DNA of 64,000 nt from UBA1431 sp049324235 (lineage in GTDB: Bacteria; Bacillota; Clostridia; Christensenellales; UBA1431). Both the position numbers and the translations under genes were made by a program. The stretch covers positions 48,949 through 112,948 of the forward strand of contig JBMOLJ010000017.1 of the NCBI GenBank assembly GCA_049324235.1, in the 5' to 3' direction. Below are positions 1 to 7,867 of this stretch, in pieces. Position 1 is the stretch's first letter. Each line of letters begins with the position of its first letter. The notes beneath the pieces are model-generated. The model was not told the DNA's origin, made no database searches, and saw nothing but the letters and a program-made list of their open reading frames with translations.

Positions 1-495
1 CCAGAGGCGCTGCGGGCCTTCTACAATGACGAAAGGCCGTTCGGCCGCCTGTTCGTCGGCCTTGAAAAGCAGGATGCGCGGACCCTGGCGGCGTTCGTTT
101 TCCCAGATCTGCGTATGGAAAAGCACATAATCGGCATACCCTTCCTTATGGATGATCAGCGTTATCTCGCCCCACGGCTTTTTGAGGATGTCTTTGAAAT
201 GCTCGTCTTCGAGGATGGGGACCCGTATTACCGGCGTTTTGCCGTCGGACAGTGTAGAATAACGTTTGTTTGTTTCCACCACGATGACCTCCGCCCCTTC
301 GATTGGCTGCATGCTCATGCCGTCCAGTACTTCGGGGACGATGTCGCCGTACGGAGGATAAACGACAGGGTCAGGATTGAAAACGGAAACTGTTTCGGGG
401 GTAAGCAGCAGCGAAGCCGACAGGATGAGTATTACCACGCATAAACCGATGCGGAAAGAACGATACTTAAATAGGTTTTTGATGGATGAAAACAC
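1..495 (-). CDS. Membrane-anchored protein of unknown function (3' end beyond window)
   Basis: The reverse strand encodes an uninterrupted frame from a GTG start at 495 to the window edge (165 codons seen), with a ribosome binding site (AAGGGAG) 8 bases upstream. Residues about 12-31 form one hydrophobic segment after a basic N-terminus, so the product is probably anchored in the membrane with the rest outside. The following part has a proline-rich stretch, then a PIEGAEVIVVET-like segment and an IHKEGYADY segment that recall carboxypeptidase-regulatory-like beta-sandwich domains. I do not recognise the family. It is divergent from pgi, with about 120 bases between the two starts. The opposite-strand frame at 115-444 is a shadow of this gene. 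Confidence 0.6.
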   Translation of the reverse strand, partial: MFSSIKNLFKYRSFRIGLCVVILILSASLLLTPETVSVFNPDPVVYPPYGDIVPEVLDGMSMQPIEGAEVIVVETNKRYSTLSDGKTPVIRVPILEDEHFKDILKKPWGEITLIIHKEGYADYVLFHTQIWENERRQGPRILLFKADEQAAERPFVIVEGPQRLW

Positions 496-563
496 GCTGA
501 TCACTCCCTTTGGTATCCCTATACATTGATGTGTATGCGGAGGAAACGGATGCGCATGCATGG

Positions 564-569
564 TATAAT
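564..569 (+). promoter_or_regulatory. Extended -10 promoter for pgi
   Basis: TATAAT preceded by TG one base upstream (TGGTATAAT) forms an extended -10 element; no good -35 is visible 17 bases upstream. It lies about 50 bases before the chosen pgi start and makes the earlier in-frame ATG codons upstream of it unlikely. Confidence 0.5.
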
Positions 570-618
570 GGGTTATCATTCCATAAAATCCAGGATATGG
601 CGAAAGGTGTGGACGGTC

Positions 619-2028
619 ATGGGGAAAGGACGAAAGCAGGAAGGCCTGCGGTTTTGTTTTAATCACATGATGCAGGAAATGCTCCCGGAGCTGGGAGTAT
701 CGGAACAGGAAATCGCGGGACTGGCGGGCCGGATTGAGCGCGCAGCAAAGAACATGGACGATAAACGCGGCGTAATGGCCTGGCGCGACCTGCCGTACAG
801 CCAAAAGGACGTTGTGGAGGAGATAAAGAAAACCGCGCAATGGGCAAAAGAAAACTTTGATTATTTTGTTTTGCTGGGCATCGGCGGTTCCGCACTGGGG
901 CCTCTGGCGGTACACCGCGCGCTGAATCCCGCATATTACAACGATATGGACGCAAGAAAGCGCGGCGGTCCTAAAATCTATATCGAGGACAACATAGACC
1001 CCGAGCGCATGCAGGCGCTGCTTGATGTGATAGACGCAGGGCGCACGCTGTTTTATGTGGTTTCCAAATCCGGGGCCACGTCCGAAACCATGGCACAGAT
1101 GATGGTTATAACACAGCTTTTACATGCGCTGTATCCCGAAGGAACGGGCGGGCACGTCATTATGGCGACGGACGCCAAAAAGGGGAATCTGAACATCATC
1201 GCAAAGCGTGAGGGGAACAGGACTTTCGTCATCCCCGAAGGCGTGGGCGGACGCTTTTCCGAGCTTTGTCCCGTCGGGCTGCTGCCCGCGGCAATAGGCG
1301 GTATTGATATAGAAGCCCTTTTGGAAGGCGCGGCGCAGATGGACGCGCGCTGCACCACGCATGATGTTTGGAAAAACCCGGCGTATCTGGGGGCCGTGCT
1401 GCAGCTGCTGTACATGCGGAAAGGGCGCAACATCTCGGTGATGATGCCCTATATAGACGCGCTGAAATACGTCGCCGACTGGTACGCGCAGCTCTGGGCC
1501 GAATCGCTGGGCAAACGGGTCGACCTTGACGGGCGCGAGGTGTTCGCGGGACAGACGCCGGTAAAGGCGTTAGGCGTGACAGACCAGCATTCGCAGCTGC
1601 AGCTCTATACCGAAGGCCCGCAGGATAAGGTGGTCACTTTCATCGGCACGGACGCATACCGCAACGACGTATACATCCCTAACGCCTATCCCGATATCGA
1701 TGGGATAAGCTTTTTGGGCGGGCACACGCTGGGTGAGCTGATCAAAGCCGAGCAGGCGTCCACGGAATATGCACTGTGGAAAGCAGGCCGCCCGAGCCAG
1801 ACGATATGGCTGCCCGAGATCAGCGCGAATACGATCGGCCAGCTGTTGTATTATTTCGAGGTGCAAACGGCGTTTGCGGGAGAACTGCTGAACATCGACG
1901 CGTTCAACCAGCCGGGGGTCGAGGAAGGGAAGAACGCGACATATGCAATGCTCGGAAAACCAGGATATGAAGAAAAGAAGGCCGAGCTCAATAAGCGCAA
2001 AACACTAAACCAAAAGTACGTTTTATAA
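619..2028 (+). CDS. pgi: Glucose-6-phosphate isomerase
   Basis: This is phosphoglucose isomerase, which interconverts glucose-6-phosphate and fructose-6-phosphate in cytosolic glycolysis and gluconeogenesis. The product is about 469 residues, the usual bacterial length. Family motifs visible are LGIGGSALGP (sugar-phosphate binding), SKSGATSETMAQ (phosphate-binding SIS loop), the GVGGRFSELCPVGLLP signature and ESLGKRVD. The frame is open further upstream, but the ATG at 619 was chosen because the likely promoter lies at 564-569 and RFCFNHMMQEM after this start aligns with usual N-termini. A YfbR-like nucleotidase gene follows 21 bases later and probably shares the transcript, which ends at a strong hairpin at 2638. 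Confidence 0.95.
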   Translation: MGKGRKQEGLRFCFNHMMQEMLPELGVSEQEIAGLAGRIERAAKNMDDKRGVMAWRDLPYSQKDVVEEIKKTAQWAKENFDYFVLLGIGGSALGPLAVHRALNPAYYNDMDARKRGGPKIYIEDNIDPERMQALLDVIDAGRTLFYVVSKSGATSETMAQMMVITQLLHALYPEGTGGHVIMATDAKKGNLNIIAKREGNRTFVIPEGVGGRFSELCPVGLLPAAIGGIDIEALLEGAAQMDARCTTHDVWKNPAYLGAVLQLLYMRKGRNISVMMPYIDALKYVADWYAQLWAESLGKRVDLDGREVFAGQTPVKALGVTDQHSQLQLYTEGPQDKVVTFIGTDAYRNDVYIPNAYPDIDGISFLGGHTLGELIKAEQASTEYALWKAGRPSQTIWLPEISANTIGQLLYYFEVQTAFAGELLNIDAFNQPGVEEGKNATYAMLGKPGYEEKKAELNKRKTLNQKYVL

Positions 2029-2049
2029 AAAGTTGAAAGCAGGCGTACA

Positions 2050-2631
2050 ATGAGCAATTTTTTCGCGTACCTGTCTAAAATGAAATATATACGGCGCTGG
2101 GGGCTGATGCGCAACACCCGAGATGAGAACATCCAGGAGCACAGCCTGCAGGTGGCCATGATAGCGCACGCGCTGGCTAAAATAAAGAATACGCTTTTCG
2201 GCGGGGACGTGGATGTATGCCGCGTATTGGAGCTCGCGGTCTTCCATGAGGCGGGCGAGGTCATCACCGGCGACCTGGTGACGCCCATCAAATACTATAA
2301 CGTGGAAATCAAAAAAGCGTATAAGGAAATAGAGGACGTAGCCAATAAAAAGCTGCTGGACATGCTCCCCGGGACGCTCAAAACGGTATACGCGCCGCTG
2401 CTGTCGCAGGACAGGCTGCAGTCCGGGCAGGAATGGCGCATCGTGAAGCAGGCCGACAGGATATGCGCTTACCTCAAATGCGTGGAGGAACTGAAAACGG
2501 GGAACAGCGAATTCCAGCGCGCGAAGGAAAAGATAAAAGCAGACATTGACGCAATGGACGCGCCTGAAGTGAAGTATTTCATGCGCGAGTTTGCCCCGGC
2601 GTTTGATCTGACGCTGGATGAACTGAACTGA
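2050..2631 (+). CDS. YfbR-like HD-superfamily 5'-deoxynucleotidase (altered HD pair)
   Basis: The 193-residue protein matches the YfbR/HDDC2 group, cytosolic metal-dependent enzymes that remove the 5' phosphate from deoxynucleoside monophosphates. Visible features are RNTRDENIQEHSLQVA (first metal histidine), the FHEAGEVITGDLVTPIKYYN block and the KQADRICAYLKCVEEL block with the last metal aspartate. The oddity is at residues 66-67: the central motif reads His-Glu where the family normally has His-Asp. Glutamate may still bind metal, so activity is possible but not assured. It lies 21 bases after pgi and ends just before a bidirectional terminator. Confidence 0.85.
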   Translation: MSNFFAYLSKMKYIRRWGLMRNTRDENIQEHSLQVAMIAHALAKIKNTLFGGDVDVCRVLELAVFHEAGEVITGDLVTPIKYYNVEIKKAYKEIEDVANKKLLDMLPGTLKTVYAPLLSQDRLQSGQEWRIVKQADRICAYLKCVEELKTGNSEFQRAKEKIKADIDAMDAPEVKYFMREFAPAFDLTLDELN

Positions 2632-2637
2632 TAAAAA

Positions 2638-2659
2638 GGCCCGGAGTTTTCTCCGGGCC
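2638..2659. terminator. Bidirectional terminator between pgi and arg transcripts
   Basis: A perfect 9-bp GC-rich stem (GGCCCGGAG / CTCCGGGCC) with a TTTT loop lies between convergent genes. A-rich sequence before and T-containing sequence after allow it to act on both strands. Confidence 0.8.
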
Positions 2660-2675
2660 TTGTACGTGCGCATTG

Positions 2676-3179
2676 CTATTCAATAAGTTCCCCGTAATCC
2701 AAACCATTCTCTTCTTCCAACTCCTTAACCAGCAGCGCGCGGACATAGCCGCGGTCAGTGGTGGTTGAATAGATGAAGAAACCCTGGCCGTAATAGAACC
2801 GAACAAGGCTGAACAAGCGCGAGGACGAATGCAGCAGGATCGCTTTGAGGCCTAGCGCGCGGCATCTTTTTTCCACTTCCTTTATGAGCGCGCGCCCCAC
2901 GCCGCATCCCTGGGCCATGAGCTTGACGCCGAAACGGGAGATGTATGCAAACCCGTCGAACACCTGAAAGCGTACGGAGCCGGCCGGTTCACCGTCCAAA
3001 TAAGCGATAAGGACGGTTTTTTTCGCCATGTCCCGCAGGATATCCTCTTTTGTCTCTTTAAGCGCTGCCACCTGCGGCGATTCGATTGCGGACGCGTATT
3101 TTTTGAACGCTTCCTGCGTGATGTCAAAAACAATGCCGGCGTCCGCGGGGGCAGCCTCGCGGATGGTTAAATGCTTCAT
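2676..3179 (-). CDS. GNAT N-acetyltransferase, last gene of the arginine operon
   Basis: A 167-residue GCN5-related acetyltransferase. The acetyl-CoA binding loop is seen as QGCGVGRALIKEVE (about residues 93-106), preceded by the beta-4 strand ISRFGVKLM and followed by an LHSSSRLFSLVRFYYGQGF segment typical of the family. It starts 10 bases after argF, so it is most likely co-transcribed with argCBDF. Typical Firmicutes arg operons carry argJ, which is absent here. One inference is therefore that this enzyme supplies N-acetylglutamate in the manner of a short ArgA. The substrate cannot be read from sequence and a general acetyltransferase role is equally possible. Confidence 0.8.
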   Translation of the reverse strand: MKHLTIREAAPADAGIVFDITQEAFKKYASAIESPQVAALKETKEDILRDMAKKTVLIAYLDGEPAGSVRFQVFDGFAYISRFGVKLMAQGCGVGRALIKEVEKRCRALGLKAILLHSSSRLFSLVRFYYGQGFFIYSTTTDRGYVRALLVKELEEENGLDYGELIE

Positions 3180-3189
3180 TTGCCGCCAC

Positions 3190-4146
3190 CTATTTCATGA
3201 GGATTGCCATGACCGCTTTCTGGGCGTGCAGGCGGTTTTCCGCCTCCTCAAATACGACAGATTGCGGCCCGTACATCACCTCGGCGGTGACCTCCTCGCC
3301 GACATGGGCGGGCAGGCAATGCATGAATATGGCGTTTTCACGGGCGATCTTCATGAGCGCAGCGTTTACCTGATAAGGCTCGAAGAACGCTTTGCGCTCC
3401 TGCGCCTCACTTTCCTGGCCCATGCTCGCCCACACGTCGGTATATACCGCGTCCGCATCACGCGCGGCTTCCTTCGCATCGGTAGTGATCTCAACGGAGC
3501 AGCCTGTCTTTTTGGCGTTTATCTTCGCGAATTCCTGTATGAGTTTGTCCGGGGCGTAGCCTTCGGGGTGGGCAACAGAAATACTGACGCCCAGCTTGGT
3601 GCATGCGATCATCAGCGAGTGGCAGACATTGTTGCCGTCGCCGATGAAGGCCATCTTCAGACCCTTGAGCATGGCTTTGTTTTCATAAAGAGTAAGCAGG
3701 TCCCCCAGCGCCTGGCAGGGATGGTACGCGTCGGTCAGTCCGTTGATGACGGGTACGCGGCTGTATTTGGCAAGTTCCACCACGTCCTGCTGGGAGAACG
3801 TGCGAATCATGATTCCGTCGACCATGCGCGAGATGGTCTCGGCCGTGTCCTGTATACTCTCGCCCCGCCCAAGCTGTATATCGCCTGTATTCAGATACAG
3901 GCCCATGCCGCCAAGCTGGAATATGCCGGTTTCGAAGGACACGCGGGTGCGCGTGGAGGATTTTGCAAAGATCATAGCAAGCGTTTTGCCCTCCAGCAGC
4001 TTGTGCGGTATGCCTTCCTTCTGCTTCTTTTTCAGATCGAGGGCGAGTGCCAGGATCTGAAGGATTTCGTCTTCCGTATATTCCTGCAGGCACAAGAGGT
4101 GCTTGGAAGAAAAGGGCGCTTTTGCGGTGTACTGTTCCAGGATCAT
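3190..4146 (-). CDS. argF: Ornithine carbamoyltransferase
   Basis: Catalyses carbamoyl phosphate plus ornithine to citrulline in arginine biosynthesis. The 318-residue protein shows all family landmarks: SSTRTRVSFE (carbamoyl phosphate binding), HPCQALGDLLT, FIGDGNNVCHSL, VWASMGQE (ornithine-binding SMG loop) and FMHCLPAH. The ATG at 4146 was preferred over an in-frame upstream start because AAAGGAGG lies 7 bases before it. This ATG overlaps the argD stop codon as ATGA, so translation is probably coupled. Confidence 0.96.
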   Translation of the reverse strand: MILEQYTAKAPFSSKHLLCLQEYTEDEILQILALALDLKKKQKEGIPHKLLEGKTLAMIFAKSSTRTRVSFETGIFQLGGMGLYLNTGDIQLGRGESIQDTAETISRMVDGIMIRTFSQQDVVELAKYSRVPVINGLTDAYHPCQALGDLLTLYENKAMLKGLKMAFIGDGNNVCHSLMIACTKLGVSISVAHPEGYAPDKLIQEFAKINAKKTGCSVEITTDAKEAARDADAVYTDVWASMGQESEAQERKAFFEPYQVNAALMKIARENAIFMHCLPAHVGEEVTAEVMYGPQSVVFEEAENRLHAQKAVMAILMK

Positions 4147-5378
4147 AGGGGTACCTCCTTTGGGTTCTGAGGCGTTGATACGCTCAAAAAAATGGAATCC
4201 AGGCATTTGATCAATGCGTCGACATGCTTATGCTGAATGATGAGCGGGGGGAGGAAGCGCAGCGTATTGTTTGCGGCCATGCCGATAACGAAGCCCTTTT
4301 TCAGCGCTTTCGCTGCAATATCGTGCGCTGCGACGGATTCGACAAGCTGCATGCCGAGCATGAGACCCATGCCGCGCACATCCTTGATGAGGGCGGGATA
4401 AGCTTCCTTGAGTTTCTGCAGCGCCTGTTTGAAGTATGCGCCCGTCTCCACCGTATGCTCCATAATATTTGTATTCATAAGTTCATACAGCACGGCAAGC
4501 CCGGCTGTACAGGCAAGTGGATTGCCGCCGAAGGTCGAACCGTGGTCGCCGGGCTTGAACGCATTCGCCACTTCCTGCTTGGCTAAGAACGCGCCGATGG
4601 GAATGCCATTGCCAAGAGCCTTCGCAAGCGTGAAGATGTCAGGCTCGATCCCGAAATGCTCGTAGCTGAAGAGCTTGCCGGTGCGGCCCATGCCCGTCTG
4701 CACCTCGTCGAGTATCAGAAGCAGGCCGTGGCTTTTGCAGATCTCCTGTAGGGCTACAAGGTATTCCCTGGAGCATTCGATTACGCCGCCCTCGCCCTGT
4801 ATGGTCTCGACCATGACCGCGCAGGTCTTTTCATTGATGGCGGCTTCCACGGCTGCGGCGTCGTTGTAGGGCACGTTAACAAAGGAAGGCGGCATCGGCT
4901 CAAAGGGAATGTGGTATTTTTCCTGTCCGGTCGCCGCCAGCGTCGCCAGTGTGCGGCCGTGGAAGGACTGCTTTGCGGTGATGATCTCGTAGCGCTTTTC
5001 GCCTTTATCGAAAAAGTATTTGCGCGCAAGCTTGATGGCGCCCTCGTTTGCTTCCGCGCCCGAGTTCGTGAAAAAGACACGGTCGGCGCAGCTGTGGGAC
5101 ACGAGCGCCTGCGCCAGCCTGGCCTGCGGCTCAATATAATACAGACTGGATGTATGGACGAGTTTCTCCACCTGCTCCTGTACAGCGGCTGTGAAGCGCG
5201 GATGCGCATACCCTAAAACGTTGACCGCGATACCCGCAAAAAAATCGATATAAGGCTTGCCCTCGGTATCGAAAAGCGTGCAGCCGTCGCCGGAGTCGAA
5301 CGCGACCGAGAAGCGCGGCCCGAAGGTGTTCATGAAATACTTTGCGTCCAGTTCTTTTATTTGCTGCAGATCTTTCAT
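4143..5378 (-). CDS. argD: Acetylornithine aminotransferase
   Basis: PLP-dependent class III aminotransferase that converts N-acetylglutamate semialdehyde to N-acetylornithine using glutamate. Length is 411 residues, usual for the family. Motifs seen are FFTNSGAEANEGAIKLARKY (cofactor phosphate region), SFHGRTLATLAATGQ, LILDEVQTGMGRTG (the aspartate contacts the pyridine nitrogen) and TLAKALGNGIPIGAFLA with the Schiff-base lysine. It follows argB by 14 bases and overlaps argF by 4. Confidence 0.96.
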   Translation of the reverse strand: MKDLQQIKELDAKYFMNTFGPRFSVAFDSGDGCTLFDTEGKPYIDFFAGIAVNVLGYAHPRFTAAVQEQVEKLVHTSSLYYIEPQARLAQALVSHSCADRVFFTNSGAEANEGAIKLARKYFFDKGEKRYEIITAKQSFHGRTLATLAATGQEKYHIPFEPMPPSFVNVPYNDAAAVEAAINEKTCAVMVETIQGEGGVIECSREYLVALQEICKSHGLLLILDEVQTGMGRTGKLFSYEHFGIEPDIFTLAKALGNGIPIGAFLAKQEVANAFKPGDHGSTFGGNPLACTAGLAVLYELMNTNIMEHTVETGAYFKQALQKLKEAYPALIKDVRGMGLMLGMQLVESVAAHDIAAKALKKGFVIGMAANNTLRFLPPLIIQHKHVDALIKCLDSIFLSVSTPQNPKEVPL

Positions 5379-5392
5379 TGCCAGAATCCTTT

Positions 5393-6265
5393 CTAATCCT
5401 TGGTGACCATCGTGCCGATGCCCTTGTCGGTGAATATTTCCAGCACGATGGGGTGCGGTATTGTGCCGTTGAGGATATGCGTGCGGTTGACGCCTTTTTT
5501 GAGCGCCTGTACGCAGCCGAGCACCTTTGGGATCATACCGCCTTCGATCATGCCAGAATCGATCGCGCTGTATATCTCGCTGACGGAGATCACTGGAATC
5601 AGCGTGGAAGGGTCGTCGCGCTCAGTGCGTATCCCGTCGATGTCGGTAAGAAATATGAGCTTTTCCGCGTGCAGCGCCGCGGCCAGTTCGCCTGCGACGG
5701 TATCCGCGTTGATGTTATAGCTCTCTCCGTTTTCATCTACGCCGATTGGTGCGATGACGGGGATGAATTCATCGTCGGTAAGCAGCTTGATTACATTCGT
5801 GTTGATGCTTTCGATATTGCCCACGAAGCCAAGATCCTCACCGTCCATCAGCGGCGCCTTCGTGCAGCGGATCAGGTTTGCGTCGATCCCGCAAAGGCCG
5901 ATGGCCCTGCCGCCCATCGCGTTGAGGCTTGCCACGATATCCTTGTTGATCTTGCCGGTTAAAACCATCTGCACAGCCTCCATGGTCTGGGCGTCGGTGA
6001 TTCGCAACCCGTTATGGAAGCGCGTGGGTATATCGAGGCGCTTTAAAAGCGTGTTGATCTCCGGTCCGCCGCCGTGTACCACGATGGGGTTGACGCCGAC
6101 ATATTTCAAAAGCGTGATATCCTGCATAATCGTTTTCGTGATATGGTCTTCGAGCATGGCGTTGCCGCCGTACTTGATGACGACGGTCTTTCCGCTCAGA
6201 ACCTGTATATAGGGCAGCGCCTCCAGCAGGACATTGGCGTTGTTGATCATTGCATCCATATTCAT
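5393..6265 (-). CDS. argB: Acetylglutamate kinase
   Basis: Amino-acid kinase family enzyme that phosphorylates N-acetylglutamate, often the arginine-regulated step. The 290-residue product shows VVIKYGGNAM near the N-terminus (ATP site lysine), VHGGGPEINTLL, FHNGLRITD, GLCGIDANLI and the C-terminal ALKKGVNRTHILNG block. The last resembles the arginine-sensitive subclass with an N-terminal helix. The ATG at 6265 has AAAGGAG 8 bases upstream. It follows argC by 20 bases. Confidence 0.95.
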   Translation of the reverse strand: MNMDAMINNANVLLEALPYIQVLSGKTVVIKYGGNAMLEDHITKTIMQDITLLKYVGVNPIVVHGGGPEINTLLKRLDIPTRFHNGLRITDAQTMEAVQMVLTGKINKDIVASLNAMGGRAIGLCGIDANLIRCTKAPLMDGEDLGFVGNIESINTNVIKLLTDDEFIPVIAPIGVDENGESYNINADTVAGELAAALHAEKLIFLTDIDGIRTERDDPSTLIPVISVSEIYSAIDSGMIEGGMIPKVLGCVQALKKGVNRTHILNGTIPHPIVLEIFTDKGIGTMVTKD

Positions 6266-6285
6266 GGTATTGCTCCTTTCCGGCT

Positions 6286-7323
6286 TTAAAGGTACAGGGG
6301 AAGGGCGGTAAGGCCCGCCGTTTCTTCAAGGCCGAAAATAATATTCATGTTCTGTACTGCCTGCCCGGCGGCTCCCTTGATAAGGTTATCCAGCGCCGAT
6401 ACAAGCACCAGGCGGTTCACGCGCTCATCAAGCACGAAACCGATGTGACAGTAATTCGATCCGTTGACGAACTTGACCTCGGGCAGGCCGTCCTCGTATA
6501 CTTCCACAAAAGGCTCGCCCCCGTAGAACGACTGCAGGCAGTCAAAAACATCGCGCCTGGTAAGAGGCCTTGCCGGAGTGCAGTAAACCGTTGTAAGGAT
6601 GCCCCGCTTGGTGGGGAGCAGATGCGGCGTGAAGCTGAGGGCTACTGTATGCCCTGCCAGCAGGGAAAGCTCCTGCTCGATCTCGGAGGTGTGGCGGTGT
6701 TTTGCGATGTTGTACGCCTTGATATTCTCATCCACCTCACAGAAATGCAGCGCGTTCGACAAGGACCGCCCGGCGCCCGTCGCGCCCGATTTTGCGTCGA
6801 TGATGATGCTGCTATTGTCGATCAGCCCGTTTGCGACAACCGGCGCAAGCGGGAGTATGCCGCACGTTGTATAGCAGCCCGGATTCCCAATCAGGCGCGC
6901 GCTTTTGATGCTGTCGCGGTGGAGCTCGGGCATACCGTACACCGATTGCGCCAGAAGGCCGGGGCTCGAGTGCGGCTGGCCGTACCACGCTTCATATACG
7001 GCGGCGTCGTTGTACCGGTAATCGCCGCTTAAGTCTATCACAATTTTGCCTGAATCGAAAAGCTCGGGGATCACCTTATTGGAAGCGCCGTGGGGCAGGG
7101 ACGTGAAAATGACGTCGCTGTCTTCGGTGACGGTGTTATAATCATATTCTTCCAGGGCAGGGAGCCTGACCGTACGCAGGCTGGGGTACATCGCATGCAG
7201 CTCGCTTCCGGCGACGCTGTGCGAGGTGACATGCATAATATGCACGTTATTATGCATGGATAGCAGACGCACAAGTTCGGCGCCCGCATAGCCTGTTGCC
7301 CCTAAAACGCTCGCTCTGATCAT
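6286..7323 (-). CDS. argC: N-acetyl-gamma-glutamyl-phosphate reductase
   Basis: NADPH-dependent reductase giving N-acetylglutamate semialdehyde; first gene of the operon. The 345-residue protein starts with the dinucleotide loop VLGATGYAGAELVRLL and carries the catalytic cysteine in IGNPGCYTT. HTPEIEQ-type histidine motifs appear as KHRHTSEIEQEL. The frame stays open far upstream, but the ATG at 7323 has CAGGAGG 9 bases before it and begins exactly at the Rossmann fold, so it is preferred. The promoter and ARG-box lie 50-75 bases upstream. Confidence 0.96.
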   Translation of the reverse strand: MIRASVLGATGYAGAELVRLLSMHNNVHIMHVTSHSVAGSELHAMYPSLRTVRLPALEEYDYNTVTEDSDVIFTSLPHGASNKVIPELFDSGKIVIDLSGDYRYNDAAVYEAWYGQPHSSPGLLAQSVYGMPELHRDSIKSARLIGNPGCYTTCGILPLAPVVANGLIDNSSIIIDAKSGATGAGRSLSNALHFCEVDENIKAYNIAKHRHTSEIEQELSLLAGHTVALSFTPHLLPTKRGILTTVYCTPARPLTRRDVFDCLQSFYGGEPFVEVYEDGLPEVKFVNGSNYCHIGFVLDERVNRLVLVSALDNLIKGAAGQAVQNMNIIFGLEETAGLTALPLYL

Positions 7324-7369
7324 ATAAAATGGCCTCCTGTTTTTGCCTGTAAAATAATAATACTTTTCG

Positions 7370-7398
7370 ATTATACAATTAAATGCATAAAAATGCAA
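7370..7398 (-). promoter_or_regulatory. argC promoter with overlapping ARG-box
   Basis: On the minus strand TTGCAT (7398-7393) and TATAAT (7375-7370) are separated by exactly 17 bases. A perfect palindrome TGCAT-TTTT-ATGCA (7384-7397) overlaps the -35 element. Its spacing matches the ArgR/AhrC box consensus (TGAAT-4 A/T-ATTCA) with one symmetrical change per half site. Repression of argCBDF by an ArgR-type protein in the presence of arginine is the natural reading, inferred from the site alone. Confidence 0.65.
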
Positions 7399-7564
7399 GC
7401 GGTCCATCAAAAAAATCCGAGGGGAAATTCGATGGTTTTTGTTTAGCCTGGAAATGAAATTAGCTTTCAGCTTCCAGAATTTGTACCATATTGTATTATA
7501 CATTTTCGCTTCCGGCTTGTACATCGTAAATCTCTACGGAATACGCATGTGTTTGGAGCAACAG

Positions 7565-7593
7565 TTGAAAAACCTTTTTCCTCGTGGTATAAT
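7565..7593 (+). promoter_or_regulatory. proS promoter
   Basis: TTGAAA and TATAAT spaced by 17 bases, followed about 7 bases later by the start of the T-box leader. Confidence 0.75.
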
Positions 7594-7599
7594 GCAGGA

Positions 7600-7846
7600 T
7601 ATTCAAGGCGATGAAGGGGAACGGCTGCAGTGTAAAGCGCCATAGAGAGCCTGCCCGAAGGCTGAAAGGCAGGCGCGCACGGCTCCAGCTTCCCGTCCCG
7701 GAGCAAGCAGGATGGAAATGCCAGTATATCCCGCCGTATGCGCCGCGTTAAGGCGCTTATAAGAGGGTTTGCGCTTTGTGCAAACCAATTAAGGTGGTAC
7801 CGCGAAACATGGCTTCGTCCTTATTAGGACGGAGCTTTCATTATTA
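7600..7846 (+). promoter_or_regulatory. T-box leader of proS
   Basis: The leader between the promoter and proS carries the conserved T-box sequence AAGGTGGTACCGCG at 7791-7804. This can form the antiterminator that pairs with the CCA end of uncharged tRNA. An upstream GATGAAGGGGAAC segment, an AGAGAG motif near 7646 and several stem-forming segments fit Stem I. The leader ends in an intrinsic terminator. From position and downstream gene the cognate tRNA should be tRNA-Pro; I could not fix the specifier codon with confidence. Confidence 0.9.
7812..7835 (+). terminator. T-box terminator hairpin
   Basis: GCTTCGTCCT-TATT-AGGACGGAGC forms a 10-bp stem (one G-T pair) followed by TTTCATTATTA. It competes with the antiterminator containing the T-box sequence. 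Confidence 0.85.
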
Positions 7847-7867
7847 ATGAGACAGGAGCAAGGAATA

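Noticed and set aside
115..444. Plus-strand open frame of 109 codons
   Set aside because: It lies antisense to the membrane-anchored minus-strand gene, which has a proper ribosome binding site and signal-like N-terminus.
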